A stretch of 64,000 nt of DNA from Fodinisporobacter ferrooxydans (GCF_022818495.1 NZ_CP089291.1:1458501-1522500); one strand, 5' to 3'. Shown: positions 8,332 to 18,866, counted from the stretch's first letter. The notes: generated from the letters alone by a model not told the origin. Made by a program: numbers and translations.

Positions 8332-10042
8332 CCTGAATCCGTGACAGCTTTTTAGTTAATGTTTTAGAAATGGATAAACACTCTAATTCTTGTCTGAACT
8401 ATTGAAAATAGCATATGGTTTACTGGTTACTATGACTGTGAATCTTCTTCGACTTATTGCTTTTTGGGGCAAACTCGGATTTTGGCAATATCAAACTAAA
8501 CCCTCTAAACTTATTTTTTTGAGAAGGCATTAGATATCTACGTGCTTGTCGTAAATCTCTTTACAAAGAAGCAGTCGTATACATTTGCTTGACCGTATGA
8601 AACCACGGACAGTAACAGCCAAATCGCAGTTTCCATTTACGAGCGTGTCGAACCAAGCGAGCTGCAAGATAAATCATGTTTTGAATGACCGTTCGAATCC
8701 GTCGGCGCTGAACAGACTTTTTGAGTGGCGAGAATGGTGTTTGCAAGCTTTGTTGGCCGATGATCCGTAGCAAATTATAGGCGAATACACCCGCATGCAG
8801 GATTACGTCATTCGTTTTAAATTTGCCTGCCGGCAGCCGTTCCATATCAAGATCTGTCTTGATTTCGCTGTGAAATTGCTCGCTAGTTCCGTGATCATGA
8901 TACAATTCAATGACTTGCCAAGCGGAACAGGTAAGGGATGTCCAATAGGTATCGACTTCAATTTCCGGCACGAACAACACTTGTCCGTCTTTGGTGATCG
9001 TACGTTCCGTCACTTGAAATACGACACGAACCGACTGTTGCATTTCTTTCACGTAAAGGGAAGTCGAACCGATGTACACCTTTTTCCCTTCCCGTTGTTC
9101 ACAGCAGATTCCTTTGGTTTGAGCGACCGTAAGCCACTCTTCGCGGGATTCCTTGCGTAAGTTGCGTTTGATAATGTAGTCTGCTTTTGTTTCTTCTGCA
9201 TGGCACACGACAAGATTGTCCTTGCTGTCATTGCCCGAATCTAGGCGAACCAATAGAGGCTGTTCTGTGATCATGCGGGCATAGTGAATGCTCTGGCTTA
9301 GAAAGGCGGGTGTCCCATTTTGGCAATGTTGCTTGCCTTCCCGTAATTCGACGTTCATGTTGTATCCTTCCCGAGCCAGATAAGCGAAGATGGGTGCGTA
9401 ACCATCAAACGCCTTGTACGTTCGGGAAGTGCCTTCCTTTTTGGTCTTGGAGTTGTCAAAGGGCGAAACATCTACATCAAGCGGAAGAAACTGTTGTTCT
9501 GTCCCATCGGGCAGTCGGATCATAATTGGAGTAAGGGGAACGTTGATGGTTTTCAATAACGTCGCCGACTCTTCCTTCAATATCGTTTGCCAATCCGCAT
9601 CTTCCGATGCTCCCGCCATATCAAGACGCTGACGCAGTGTGGGACTGGAAGGAACCAATTTCAAGTCCAACGAGAGGGCAAAAAAATCATCTTCACGGAA
9701 AGGCTCGATGGCATCGAAGTCGTTCTTGCCTTGACAAAGCAGACCCAGATAGGAAGACATGATGTCGCCGTTGGAAATGTCAGGAGAACGAACTCCGTCG
9801 AGTTTCGTATGATCCAATCGTTGTGTCAATCGGGTTTGTGCAATCAATTGGCCTATGGCAGCAAGTCCCGAATGCGAAGTCAGGTATTCATTGGATTGTT
9901 CAAATTCAAAATGTACCGGCATATAATGGACACCCCTGTGGTGAAGTTTGTTTATGTAAGAAAAAAACTCGGTTTTCTCCATTATACGTATTAAATCTCT
10001 GTTATTCTATTGTTTTCATAAAAGTAATTTCACGGATTCAGG
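8332..10042 (-). mobile_element. Complete IS1380-family insertion sequence (1,711 bp)
   Basis: The left end reads CCTGAATCCGTGA at 8332 and the right end carries its reverse complement, TCACGGATTCAGG, ending at 10042: 13-bp terminal inverted repeats. The 5-bp sequence TTGCG is present on both sides (8327-8331 and 10043-10047), a target duplication of a size typical for IS1380. It holds one transposase gene on the minus strand. A degenerate copy of its transposase-proximal end occurs at 22743. Confidence 0.88.
8561..9922 (-). CDS. IS1380-family transposase
   Basis: About 453 residues from the chosen ATG (MPVHFEFEQSN), which has AGGGGTG upstream; the frame is open 20 codons further to 9982. 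The features are those of IS1380 DDE transposases: an Asp in FLPLDVDVSPFDNS, a second acidic region in PLLVRLDSGNDSKDN, and the conserved YHDHGTSEQFHSEIKTDLDM region near the C-terminus with the catalytic Glu. Length fits the family (about 430-480). The frame is intact and flanked by matching inverted repeats, so the element may be active. Confidence 0.88.
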   Translation of the reverse strand: MPVHFEFEQSNEYLTSHSGLAAIGQLIAQTRLTQRLDHTKLDGVRSPDISNGDIMSSYLGLLCQGKNDFDAIEPFREDDFFALSLDLKLVPSSPTLRQRLDMAGASEDADWQTILKEESATLLKTINVPLTPIMIRLPDGTEQQFLPLDVDVSPFDNSKTKKEGTSRTYKAFDGYAPIFAYLAREGYNMNVELREGKQHCQNGTPAFLSQSIHYARMITEQPLLVRLDSGNDSKDNLVVCHAEETKADYIIKRNLRKESREEWLTVAQTKGICCEQREGKKVYIGSTSLYVKEMQQSVRVVFQVTERTITKDGQVLFVPEIEVDTYWTSLTCSAWQVIELYHDHGTSEQFHSEIKTDLDMERLPAGKFKTNDVILHAGVFAYNLLRIIGQQSLQTPFSPLKKSVQRRRIRTVIQNMIYLAARLVRHARKWKLRFGCYCPWFHTVKQMYTTASL

Positions 10043-10216
10043 TTGCGTTAAGGTAACTATTGCTTCCCTCATATTGATAGACGAATATTTGGTTAGAATT
10101 GCTGACATTTTCCCATTTATCAGGTGGAGAATATCTTTCCGTTCCAGAACACGAAGTAATAATTACCTGTCAACTCGATCCTTTATTTCTAATTTACTCT
10201 ATGTCGAAGAAGTAAG

Positions 10217-10591
10217 ATGGACCCCTCTGTCAAGACACTGATTTTTAGGTTTAAGTAATATCTTTGTTACTGATATTTCAGATAGCTGTAGGAGGGTGCA
10301 GTGCAGTAAACCCCTCCGGAAAATAGAACTCAGCCGGTGTCCGGTAGTCGAGTGATTGATGTGGGCGCTCGTAGTTGTAGTCATTGATGGATGCAGCAAT
10401 CTGTCGCCTTGCGTCCTTGGGACTGTTGTACTCATGCAGGTAAACATAGTCGTACTTAAGAGTTCGCCAGAAGCGCTCTGTGATGATATTGTCCAGCGCT
10501 CTGTTCTTACCGTCCATACTGATTTGGACACCTGCTTCTTTAAGAAGATCAGTGTACTGGTCACTCGTGAAATGGCTACCTTGGTCACAGG
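10217..10591 (-). pseudogene. IS3-family element remnant (OrfB C-terminus)
   Basis: The minus-strand frame ending at 10278 encodes the C-terminal third of an IS3-type integrase. It has CDQGSHFTS (second catalytic Asp region), then NIITERFWRTLKYD (catalytic Glu) and the family tail INDYNYERPHQSLDYRTPAEF. It is cut off upstream at about 10591, where GAG-rich unrelated sequence starts. At 10217 the motif TGGACCCCTCTGTCAAGAC looks like the surviving terminal repeat of such an element. It cannot be active. Confidence 0.8.
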
Positions 10592-10770
10592 AATTTAAGA
10601 GATTGAGGGGGAGTAGGGGAAAAACGAGGAAAAGGGAATAGGGATTTAGGGAAGGATTTTATTTGAATACAGGAATTGGAAAAAGATGAAAAATGCAGGT
10701 GTGACAAGGGGCTGAGGGGAATTGGGGAGAATGGATGAGTTTAGCAGAGTATCAAAAAACCATATTCTAA

Positions 10771-11328
10771 TTATAGATTCCTCTCTAACAAAATCCCCAC
10801 TTGTTCTGCCATAACATGAGGTGGATAAGGCATTCCATTCTTGAACCACCATTCCACTATCCCTACGTATGAGGTCACAATAAATTGAAGAATAACATCT
10901 TCATTTAATCCTTGATTTTTTCCTTTTGTTGTATCCACTTCGTTCTTGAACTCTTCGATAAGAAACTCATTGAACTGACTACGAAATGAAGGCGCTCCTT
11001 TGCTCGCTAACATGGTCGAAAAGAATAAATAATTCTTTTCGAGGTATTCGAACCAGGGCAAATTCGCCTCAGTAAATTCTACGTCAGCCAACGATTCGCA
11101 CATTTCCCGCATTTCATTAATATGTTCTTCAATTAATTTATCAAGCAAATCATATTTATCCACGTAATGGAGATAGATAGTCCCTCGGCTTACATTTGCC
11201 CTATCCGAAATATCTTGAATTGTTATGTCATCGAAATTTTTTTCAGACATCAGTTCAATAATAGCTTTTTTTATCGCTTCTTGAGATTTAGCTATTCTTC
11301 TGTCTACTTTCACCATTGTGAGATTCAC
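10771..11328 (-). CDS. TetR/AcrR-family transcriptional repressor
   Basis: A 185-residue TetR-type regulator. The N-terminal helix-turn-helix ITIQDISDRANVSRGTIYLHY lies around residues 35-55, followed by a helical ligand-binding domain (TetR C-terminal family similar to the YfiR/PsrA-like group). A GTG start with AAGGAAG upstream is chosen; an ATG 12 bases inside is possible. It is divergent from the aldo/keto reductase operon at 11589. The 260-bp gap holds three TTCAYTAATG-type sites, so it very likely represses itself and that operon. A truncated paralogue with the same arrangement lies at 16430-16732. Confidence 0.88.
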   Translation of the reverse strand: MNLTMVKVDRRIAKSQEAIKKAIIELMSEKNFDDITIQDISDRANVSRGTIYLHYVDKYDLLDKLIEEHINEMREMCESLADVEFTEANLPWFEYLEKNYLFFSTMLASKGAPSFRSQFNEFLIEEFKNEVDTTKGKNQGLNEDVILQFIVTSYVGIVEWWFKNGMPYPPHVMAEQVGILLERNL

Positions 11329-11361
11329 CAGACTTCCTTAAATAATTAACAATTTTAATTG

Positions 11362-11499
11362 ATTTGTTCACTAATGAACAAATTGCGGTCTTTTAACAAT
11401 TGTAAACTCCCTATTTCTATTTATAATTATATACAGGTGTTCATTAATGTATAGATGTTTTAATGGACAGTTTTCATTCGTTTGTTCATTAATGGACAT
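11362..11499. promoter_or_regulatory. TetR operators and promoter region of the reductase operon
   Basis: A perfect palindrome ATTTGTTCA-CTAA-TGAACAAAT occupies 11362-11383. Half-conserved copies with the same core (TTCATTAATG) lie at about 11438-11448 and 11482-11496. An AT-rich TATAAT-like segment sits near 11421. The arrangement between divergent genes fits binding sites for the TetR protein at 10771. Confidence 0.7.
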
Positions 11500-11588
11500 A
11501 ACGCATTCATTTGACCATTTTAAGCATCTTGTTTCTGCTAATAATAACAGGTAGCCAAAATCAGATATTGGAAAGTGAGGAAAAAACA

Positions 11589-12584
11589 ATGGAATATGCG
11601 AAACTTGGAAATACAGGCTTGGATGTATCGCGGCTTTGTCTCGGATGCATGGGTTTTGGCGAGAAGGAACGTTGGGTTCACCCTTGGGTAATTGATGAAG
11701 AGAGCAGTCGTTCTATAATCAAAAAAGCCCTTGATTTAGGTATTAATTTCTTTGATACAGCGAATGTTTATTCAGATGGAACAAGTGAGGAATTTGTTGG
11801 ACGTGCCGTAAAGGATTATGCCAATCGAGATGAGATTGTCCTTGCCACAAAGGTTTATTTTCCGTTGGGTAAAGATTTAAACAGCAAAGGTCCGAACAGC
11901 AAAGGTCTCTCCCGAAAGCATATTATGAGCGAAATTGATAAGAGTCTTAAACGCTTGGGAACAGATTATGTAGACCTTTATATAATCCACCGTTGGGATT
12001 ATAACACGCCTATCGAAGAGACAATGGAAGCATTACATGATGTTGTTAAAGCTGGTAAAGCGAGATATATTGGTGCTTCTGCCATGTTTGCATGGCAGTT
12101 CCTAAAAGCGTTGAATGTGGCAGAGAAAAATGGGTGGACTCGTTTTGTATCGATGCAGAATCATCTAAACCTCATATACCGTGAAGAGGAGCGGGAAATG
12201 TTGCCTCTTTGTAAGGAGGAAAGAATCGGGGTGACCCCATATAGCCCGCTTGCATCAGGAAGATTGACACGTGATTGGTCGGAAACGACACTTCGTTCCG
12301 AAACCGACCAAACTCAGAAATCTAAGTACGATGCAACTGCAAGTACTGACCGATTAATTGCAGAGCGGGTTGCAAAACTGGCAGAAAAACACGGTGTTCT
12401 TCGTTCACAAATTGCAATTGCTTGGTTGTTACAGAAAGAAACCGTAACAGCACCTATTATCGGAGCAACGAAAATATCCCATCTTGAAGATGCAGTGGGT
12501 GCTCTATCCGTTACATTAACACCTGAAGAAATTGCGTTCTTAGAAGAACCTTATGTACCACATCCGGTAGTTGGTGCACTATAG
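11589..12584 (+). CDS. Aldo/keto reductase
   Basis: A 331-residue NADPH-dependent aldo/keto reductase. The tetrad is visible: Asp in NFFDTANVYSDG, Tyr in the same motif, Lys in VLATKVYF and His in YIIHRWDYN. SPLASGRLTRDW and PIIGATK are the cofactor-binding regions. The frame is open further upstream to 11511, but the ATG at 11589 has GTGAGG upstream and begins MEYAKLGNTGLDVSRLCLG, the normal family N-terminus. It is the first gene of an operon with a second reductase, an NAD-binding protein and an MFS transporter under the divergent TetR. The substrate is unknown, probably a reactive carbonyl. Confidence 0.9.
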   Translation: MEYAKLGNTGLDVSRLCLGCMGFGEKERWVHPWVIDEESSRSIIKKALDLGINFFDTANVYSDGTSEEFVGRAVKDYANRDEIVLATKVYFPLGKDLNSKGPNSKGLSRKHIMSEIDKSLKRLGTDYVDLYIIHRWDYNTPIEETMEALHDVVKAGKARYIGASAMFAWQFLKALNVAEKNGWTRFVSMQNHLNLIYREEEREMLPLCKEERIGVTPYSPLASGRLTRDWSETTLRSETDQTQKSKYDATASTDRLIAERVAKLAEKHGVLRSQIAIAWLLQKETVTAPIIGATKISHLEDAVGALSVTLTPEEIAFLEEPYVPHPVVGAL

Positions 12585-12636
12585 ATTGATGGGATTTTTA
12601 GCAGGAGCAGGGTTGATACTCTGCTATGTTTCTTGA

Positions 12637-13512
<876 letters not shown>

Positions 13513-13599
13513 TAATACCCTTTAAATTATTTTTGCGACCAGTTTGTTGGCTGTTTTATTTAGTTAATGTAGTCCTATATCAAAGAGAAGGTATTAAAT

Positions 13600-14187
13600 T
13601 TGAGTAATGTATTAATCCTTGGAGCAGGCGGAGGAATTGCTCGTGTGGCTATAGATTTGTTCTTAAAGGAAACCGATGCACAGTTAACGCTATATCTGCG
13701 CAGTTCACGCAGGCTAATACATCTGGAATCAAATCGTGTTCGAGTAATCGAAGGCGATGTTATGGATATTGAGAAACTACAAGAGGCGATGAATGGTCAG
13801 GATGTAGTCTATGCCAATCTTGCTGGAAATCTTGAACAAATGGCAAAAACCGTTGTACAGGCAATGGATGCGACTGGCGTTAAACGTCTTATTTGGATTA
13901 GTTCAATGGGAATTTATGATGAAGTACCAGGTCAGAAATATAGAAGCATCTTAGACCCGTATCGTGATTCAGCCGCAGTCGTAGAAGCCTCGGACGTTGA
14001 TTATACAATTTTGAGACCTGGTTGGTTTACCAATAAAGATGAAATTGACTATGAGACAACTCAGAAAGGCGAACCATTTAAGGGGCATGATGTATCTCGA
14101 AAAAGTGTTGCAGACTTGGTTGTTAAATTAGCGGTAACACCAGGATTTGAAGTTCGTCGCAGCTTAGGGGTGAACAAACCCGAATAA
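13600..14187 (+). CDS. NAD(P)-binding, atypical short-chain dehydrogenase-like protein
   Basis: A 195-residue NmrA/NAD(P)-binding-like protein starting at TTG with GAAGG upstream. The N-terminal Rossmann motif LILGAGGGIARVAIDLFL is clear. YANLAGNLEQMAKTVVQAM and LIWISSMGIYDE follow the pattern of this family, in which the usual YxxxK is often absent; none is evident here. DYTILRPGWFTN is a typical family strand. The stop overlaps the start of the MFS gene. It may reduce or sense NAD(P)H-dependent substrates; there is no direct evidence. Confidence 0.82.
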   Translation: MSNVLILGAGGGIARVAIDLFLKETDAQLTLYLRSSRRLIHLESNRVRVIEGDVMDIEKLQEAMNGQDVVYANLAGNLEQMAKTVVQAMDATGVKRLIWISSMGIYDEVPGQKYRSILDPYRDSAAVVEASDVDYTILRPGWFTNKDEIDYETTQKGEPFKGHDVSRKSVADLVVKLAVTPGFEVRRSLGVNKPE

Positions 14188-15374
14188 TGGATAATCGAAA
14201 TAATTTGTTGATATTTATATTAGCCCTTGGAGTTTTCGGCATCTTAAATACTGAATTAGGGGTTGTTGGGATACTACCTTTAATTGCTGAACACTTTCAT
14301 GTCAGTATATCTCAAGCAGGTTTGTTAGTTAGTCTCTTTGCTCTTGCTCTTGCTGTTGCTGTTGCTATATCTGGTCCGATTTTACCGCTATTGTTCTCTG
14401 TTATAAATCGCAAGAAGGTAATGTTACTTGTACTTGGTGGTTTTGTTATAGGTAACATTGTTTCCATATTTGCAACAAACTTTACTACTTTATTAATTGC
14501 TCGTGTGATTCCAGCCTTTTTACATCCTGTTTATATTTCAATAGCTTTGACAGTTGCTTCTACCTCAGTTTCCAAGGAAGAAGTTCGAAAAGCTGTTTCT
14601 AAAGTAATTTTAGGGGTATCTGCTGGTATGGTACTAGGTGTACCAATCGCTACTTTTATCGCTAATCAAACTTCGTTAAAAATGGCGATGATATTCTTTA
14701 CTGTCGTTAATTTAATCGTATTCATTGCTACATTGCTATTTGTTCCATCCATGCCTGTTACGGAAAAGCGTTCTTACGGCTCCCAATTAAGTGTATTAAA
14801 AAAATGGGTTACATGGCTAGCCATTCTTGCTGTCGTTTGTCTAAACGCAGCAAGAAATGGGGTTTATAGTTACTTTGCTGTGTATCTTCAAAACGTTACA
14901 AATGTATCTGCAAAAACTTTAACTGTCATGTTAGTTTTATTTGGTGCTGCAACGATTTATGGAAACATGGTGGCAGGGAAAATACTTTCTAAAACTGCCA
15001 TGAAATCTGTGGTCTATTATCCTTTCGTATTCGGAGCATTGTATCTCTTGTTATTCTTCATGGGAAGCTTCACCGGACCCATGTTTATCATTGTTTTGGT
15101 TTGGGGAGTATTATTTGCTTTAGGAACTAATGGTAGTCAATACTGGATTACGTCCGCAGCCCCCGAAGCTCCTGAATTGGCAAATGGTTTGTTTTTGGCA
15201 TTCGGTAATTTGGGAATAACAATTGGTACGTCCGTAAGTGGATTATTCATATCAGGAATGGGTACACAATACGTTGTATTCAGCGGATTACTTTTCTTGA
15301 TATTGAGCTTAGGATTTATTTTGATAAGAAACTACATGTACAGTCCCGTAAAACGAGCTGGACAAAACTTTTGA
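14187..15374 (+). CDS. MFS efflux transporter (DHA1/AraJ-like)
   Basis: A 395-residue protein with about 12 hydrophobic helices. The N-terminal half has the pattern FGILNTELGVVGILPLIAEHF, seen in the AraJ/YdhP-type drug-efflux group, and a loop RKKVMLLVL matching the MFS motif A position. The start overlaps the previous stop (TAATGG), indicating translational coupling. As the last gene of the TetR/aldo-keto reductase operon it probably exports the compound that induces the system or its reduced products. Confidence 0.88.
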   Translation: MDNRNNLLIFILALGVFGILNTELGVVGILPLIAEHFHVSISQAGLLVSLFALALAVAVAISGPILPLLFSVINRKKVMLLVLGGFVIGNIVSIFATNFTTLLIARVIPAFLHPVYISIALTVASTSVSKEEVRKAVSKVILGVSAGMVLGVPIATFIANQTSLKMAMIFFTVVNLIVFIATLLFVPSMPVTEKRSYGSQLSVLKKWVTWLAILAVVCLNAARNGVYSYFAVYLQNVTNVSAKTLTVMLVLFGAATIYGNMVAGKILSKTAMKSVVYYPFVFGALYLLLFFMGSFTGPMFIIVLVWGVLFALGTNGSQYWITSAAPEAPELANGLFLAFGNLGITIGTSVSGLFISGMGTQYVVFSGLLFLILSLGFILIRNYMYSPVKRAGQNF

Positions 15375-15594
15375 ATTTTAATTAAACCATGGATTAGTTT
15401 AGGTTGAGAGCTGCCCTGTAGCGTATCTAAATAAACAGTAATTAGGAAAATAAGAATCCATCTCAGAAAAATAAAGCTATTCCCACACATGGATGAAATA
15501 CTGGTGGTGTTTCTAATTTCAGTCTTGCATTTCATCAATAAAAGCATTTTGGGGAGGAAAATGACGTATTTAGACAAAAACCATCTGATGTTTT

Positions 15595-15735
15595 CCTTAT
15601 TTCTACAGGGCTGGTCATCGTATGAATCGGGATTTTCTTGGAGTTATAGACCGAAAACGACAATGTTAGCTTTTGAATGTACGGAAAGATACGTTTGAAA
15701 ACAAGCAGTAATGTTGGAAAGTGAGCAAATTTTGC
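15595..15735 (+). repeat. Dispersed 140-bp repeat, copy A
   Basis: The sequence shares blocks with 35765-35904 in the same order and spacing: TTTCTACAGGGCTGGTCATC (exact 20-mer), AGACCGAAA-x-CGACAA, GTTAGCTTTT and TGGAAAG...TTGC. The rest of 15375-15852 contains no convincing gene; a 69-codon frame across the repeat is not conserved in the second copy. Confidence 0.7.
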
Positions 15736-15852
15736 AGAAAGATGTAGAAAATTTTAGTATGAGTAATTTAAAATCGGAGTAATCGGCAAATAGTAAAATA
15801 CCTGTTCCTTGGGTATCCAGAAGCAGATGTATAACTTTGGATTATTCACAAA

Positions 15853-16215
15853 TTGCTCAATGAAATGTACATTCATTATGAGGTGAATGATTTGAGTATA
15901 CATTCTGAAACTTGGATATATCCAGGGTGGGGTTGGCTACTTGTAACAGGCTTAATATGGCTTATCGGGTTCTCAATAATCAAATATAGTCTTAGAATTA
16001 GCAAAGAAACACAAAAAAATCAAAGGGTTTTGGATTATGCCCCAAAGTTAACCTGGCTGGGTGGAGGAATTGCAGGCTTTATCTTGGAAATCATAGTTAG
16101 TTTAATCATAGGAATATTTGTAAAACTATTACCCTGGTGGTTCTCAAAAACTATTGGGTTGCTCACTGGTTGCTGGTTTTTCTATTTGGGAATCTTGGCG
16201 TTAAAATATGTTTAA
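15853..16215 (+). CDS. Small hypothetical membrane protein
   Basis: Up to 120 residues with three to four hydrophobic segments (WGWLLVTGLIWLIGFSIIKY; GGGIAGFILEIIVSLIIGIF; TIGLLTGCWFFYLGILAL). Start choice is uncertain: TTG 15853, ATG 15865, or TTG 15892, which has GAGGTGA upstream. I do not recognise a family. It lies between the MFS gene and a deletion scar and has no operon partner. Confidence 0.5.
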   Translation: MLNEMYIHYEVNDLSIHSETWIYPGWGWLLVTGLIWLIGFSIIKYSLRISKETQKNQRVLDYAPKLTWLGGGIAGFILEIIVSLIIGIFVKLLPWWFSKTIGLLTGCWFFYLGILALKYV

Positions 16216-16279
16216 GATGAAGTTGACCATTTACACGTTCGAAAGGAATTTGTGAAAGGATAAAGTAATGGAGATAAAT

Positions 16280-16429
16280 ATGGCAAAATTCTTTCTTAAC
16301 ACCCTCCTGATAAGTTTTGTAGAAACGCTTTATCTGGTAGGTGTTTTTATTGCAATTGGGTTTATTTTAGGATTCATGGAAAAACAATCGAATACATACT
16401 TGGTTCGGACGTTTGGGCGAAAAGAATGA
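16280..16429 (+). pseudogene. 5' fragment of an HExxH membrane protein gene
   Basis: The 49-codon frame (LLISFVETLYLVGVFIAIGF...SNTYLVRTFGRK) closely matches the first 50 residues of the intact protein at 27580 (FLISFVEMLYLVGAFIAVGF...SNTYLVRAFGRQ), including similar upstream sequence GTGAAAGGATA. It ends abruptly at 16429, where sequence of a TetR gene in the opposite orientation begins. It is a truncated paralogue. Confidence 0.8.
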
Positions 16430-16732
16430 ATAATGACTATCGAAATATTCGCAGAAAACTTCAGTCGCTTCGATCCATTCCAATGTACATGCTGATTTGC
16501 ACATTTCCCTCATTTCGTTGATATGTTCTTCAATGAGCTTATCCAGTAAATCAAATTTATCCGTGTAATGGAGATAAATGGTTGCTCGATTCACATTTGC
16601 CCTGTCGGAAATATCCTGAATCGTAATATCATCAAAGTTTTTTTCAGACATCAATTCAATAAGAGCTTTTTTAATCACTTCTTGAGATTTCAGTATTCTT
16701 CTATCCACTTTCGGCATTGTGGTGGTCACCAA
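16430..16732 (-). pseudogene. Truncated TetR-family regulator (paralogue of 10771 gene)
   Basis: The N-terminal 100 residues align almost residue for residue with the intact regulator at 10771-11328: KVDRRI.KSQE.IKKA, FDDITIQDISDRANV, LDKLIEEHINEMREMC. After SHYSFFS the homology stops and the frame runs into the antisense of the membrane-protein fragment. The ligand-binding half is missing, so any product would be an HTH fragment without a normal dimer domain. It is divergent from the reductase at 16988, as its paralogue is from 11589. Confidence 0.83.
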
Positions 16733-16761
16733 ACTTTCTTAAATAATCAACAAATTTAAAT

Positions 16762-16785
16762 GATTTGTTGAATAATCGACAAATC
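16762..16785. promoter_or_regulatory. Operator-like palindrome of second TetR module
   Basis: GATTTGTTGA-ATAA-TCGACAAATC is an imperfect palindrome with the same architecture as the operator at 11362 but TTGTTGA/TCGACAA arms in place of TTGTTCA/TGAACAA. It lies directly upstream of the truncated regulator. Confidence 0.6.
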
Positions 16786-16987
16786 ACGTTCATTTAACGA
16801 TTGTAAGCATCTTGTTTCTTTTTTATTATTATAGACGGATGTCGTTTAATCAATCAACATCGATTATGTTGGTGCAGCAGATGGATACAGAGGTAATGCA
16901 CACCATTTCAGTGTTAAAAAGAAACACTCGTGAATGCGGGGTACGCCCGTCTTTATCCTTCATACCAAGTTTCAAGGAGGTATAGCA

Positions 16988-17968
16988 ATGAACTATCGCA
17001 CAGTAGGAAAAACGGGAATTCAGGTTTCCAGTTTATGTTTTGGCACCATGTCGTTTGGTGCAAACGCCGATGAAGAAACATCCAAAGAAATGTATAAACG
17101 TTGTAGGGAAGTTGGCATCAACTTCTTCGATACAGCCGATGTATATGCCGGAGGGCGTTCGGAAGAAATTCTAGGTGAGTGTATTGCACACGAGCGAGAT
17201 CATATCGTTCTTACGACAAAAGTGTTTTGGAACACGGGTGCGGATGTGAATGCAAGAGGCTTATCTAGACGTCATATTAAGCAAAGCATTGAAGCAAGTC
17301 TTAGGCGCTTAAAAACAGATTACATTGATTTTTATTTTGTTCATGATTTTGATGAGTTGACTCCAATGGAGGAAACCCTTCGCGCACTGGATGATTTGCA
17401 AGCACAAGGCAAAATTCTCTATCCCGCAGTTAGCAACTGGGCTGCCTGGCAAATCACCAAAGCATTAGGGATCTCTGCGAAGGAACAACTCGCTCGTTTT
17501 GAATTGATTCAACCGATGTACAACTTGGTGAAACGACAAGCTGAGGTGGAAATTTTGCCGCTCGCTGTGTCCGAACAATTGGGAGTGATCTCATACAGCC
17601 CCTTAGGAGGTGGACTCTTCACAGGAAAATATGGGGTAAATAAACGACCTGAGCAGGGGCGATTGGTCCAAGAAAAACGGTATACGGATCGATATGGAGA
17701 CGAAATGAATTTTGTTGTAGCGGATTGGTTTACCGCGCATGCTGCGAAACGTGGTATAAACCCATCAACGCTTGCTGTTGCGTGGGTTATGTTCAATCCT
17801 GCTATTACAGCACCGATTATCGGAGCAAGAAATGTCGAACAGCTTGAGGATTCACTCGCTGCCCTCGATGTGGATATGACACCAGAATGGCGTGATGAAA
17901 TATCTGCACTTTCCGTTACCCCTCAACCAGCAACGGACCGCGGAGAAGTATTGAAAGGCTGGAGATAA
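16988..17968 (+). CDS. Aldo/keto reductase
   Basis: A 326-residue aldo/keto reductase. FFDTADVYAGGRSEE (Asp, Tyr), IVLTTKVFW (Lys) and FYFVHDFDEL (His) make the tetrad. SYSPLGGGLFTGKYG and PIIGARN bind cofactor. The ATG at 16988 follows AAGGAGGTATAGCA, a strong ribosome site; the frame is open further upstream to 16934. It resembles the reductase at 11589 and lies in the same relation to a TetR gene, so the two modules share an origin. With the regulator truncated, expression may now be constitutive (inference). Confidence 0.9.
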   Translation: MNYRTVGKTGIQVSSLCFGTMSFGANADEETSKEMYKRCREVGINFFDTADVYAGGRSEEILGECIAHERDHIVLTTKVFWNTGADVNARGLSRRHIKQSIEASLRRLKTDYIDFYFVHDFDELTPMEETLRALDDLQAQGKILYPAVSNWAAWQITKALGISAKEQLARFELIQPMYNLVKRQAEVEILPLAVSEQLGVISYSPLGGGLFTGKYGVNKRPEQGRLVQEKRYTDRYGDEMNFVVADWFTAHAAKRGINPSTLAVAWVMFNPAITAPIIGARNVEQLEDSLAALDVDMTPEWRDEISALSVTPQPATDRGEVLKGWR

Positions 17969-18149
17969 TCGTTCTTAGAGCGCATTGTAAACAATAACAA
18001 ATGAGAACTCCCCGTTCTAAATGAGTAGCCCTATTGTTATGTGAACATTGGGGTTTTCATGTAAATTACAGTCGGTTTTTTTATGTTTGAAGCGATTACG
18101 AGAGGATGAACCGAAAGACTTTTAAATGATTCGGATCATCCTCCATTTT

Positions 18150-18866
18150 TTACCGTTGTTTTGGTTTGTAGTTTAAATCCTTAAATAATTGATTGAGTTC
18201 TTTCTTTGATAAATCTCTCCATTTTCCAAGGGGAAGATTGCCTAAATGTATATTCATGATTCGTATTCGTTGTAGTCTGTACACTTCATATCCCAATGCT
18301 TCGCACATTCGACGAATTTGGCGATTTAACCCTTGTATTAAAGTGATTTGAAAAACATATTTGGAAAGCTGAACTACTTTACAAGGTAACGTTGTTGTAC
18401 CTAGGATTCTTACACCCGCTGCCATTCTTTTTAAAAACTCAGGAGTAATAGGCTTGTCTACCGTAACAATGTATTCTTTTTCATGCTTATTTTCGGCACG
18501 CAATATTTCATTGACAATATCTCCATCGTTCGTAAGGAGTATTAGGCCATCTGAATCTTTATCGAGTCGCCCTATATGAAAAATTCTTAATGGATGGTTG
18601 ACAAAATCAATTATATTTCCTTTAACATGTTTTTCTGTTGTGCTCGTGATGCCTACGGGCTTATTTAAGGCGATATAGACGTAATTATTTGCAACCCTGA
18701 TTGGATTCCCACTGATTCTAACATCATCCCCGTGCTCGACTTGGCTGCCGATTTTTGCTGTTTTACCATTTATAGTGACTTTTCCTTCACTTATTAATTT
18801 ATCTGCTCCGCGCCTAGATGTTTTTCCAGATTCGGAAATATATCTATTTAATCGCAGGTTAACCAC
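18150..18866 (-). CDS. rluF: 23S rRNA pseudouridine synthase, RluF type
   Basis: A 238-residue RsuA/RluB/E/F-family pseudouridine synthase. The N-terminal S4 RNA-binding domain ([20 protein letters not shown]) is followed by the catalytic motif [16 protein letters not shown] with the nucleophilic Asp. [20 protein letters not shown] is the family's closing motif. RluF modifies U2604 of 23S rRNA in E. coli; the subgroup call rests on overall resemblance, and RluE/RluB-type specificity is possible. It starts with GTG preceded by AAGGA. It is single-gene and convergent with the reductase at 17968. Confidence 0.85.
   Translation of the reverse strand: MVNLRLNRYISESGKTSRRGADKLISEGKVTINGKTAKIGSQVEHGDDVRISGNPIRVANNYVYIALNKPVGITSTTEKHVKGNIIDFVNHPLRIFHIGRLDKDSDGLILLTNDGDIVNEILRAENKHEKEYIVTVDKPITPEFLKRMAAGVRILGTTTLPCKVVQLSKYVFQITLIQGLNRQIRRMCEALGYEVYRLQRIRIMNIHLGNLPLGKWRDLSKKELNQLFKDLNYKPKQR

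Noticed and set aside
15489-15698. A 69-codon frame spanning repeat copy A
   Set aside because: The second copy of the repeat has stops in the matching frame, so the conservation is not at protein level.
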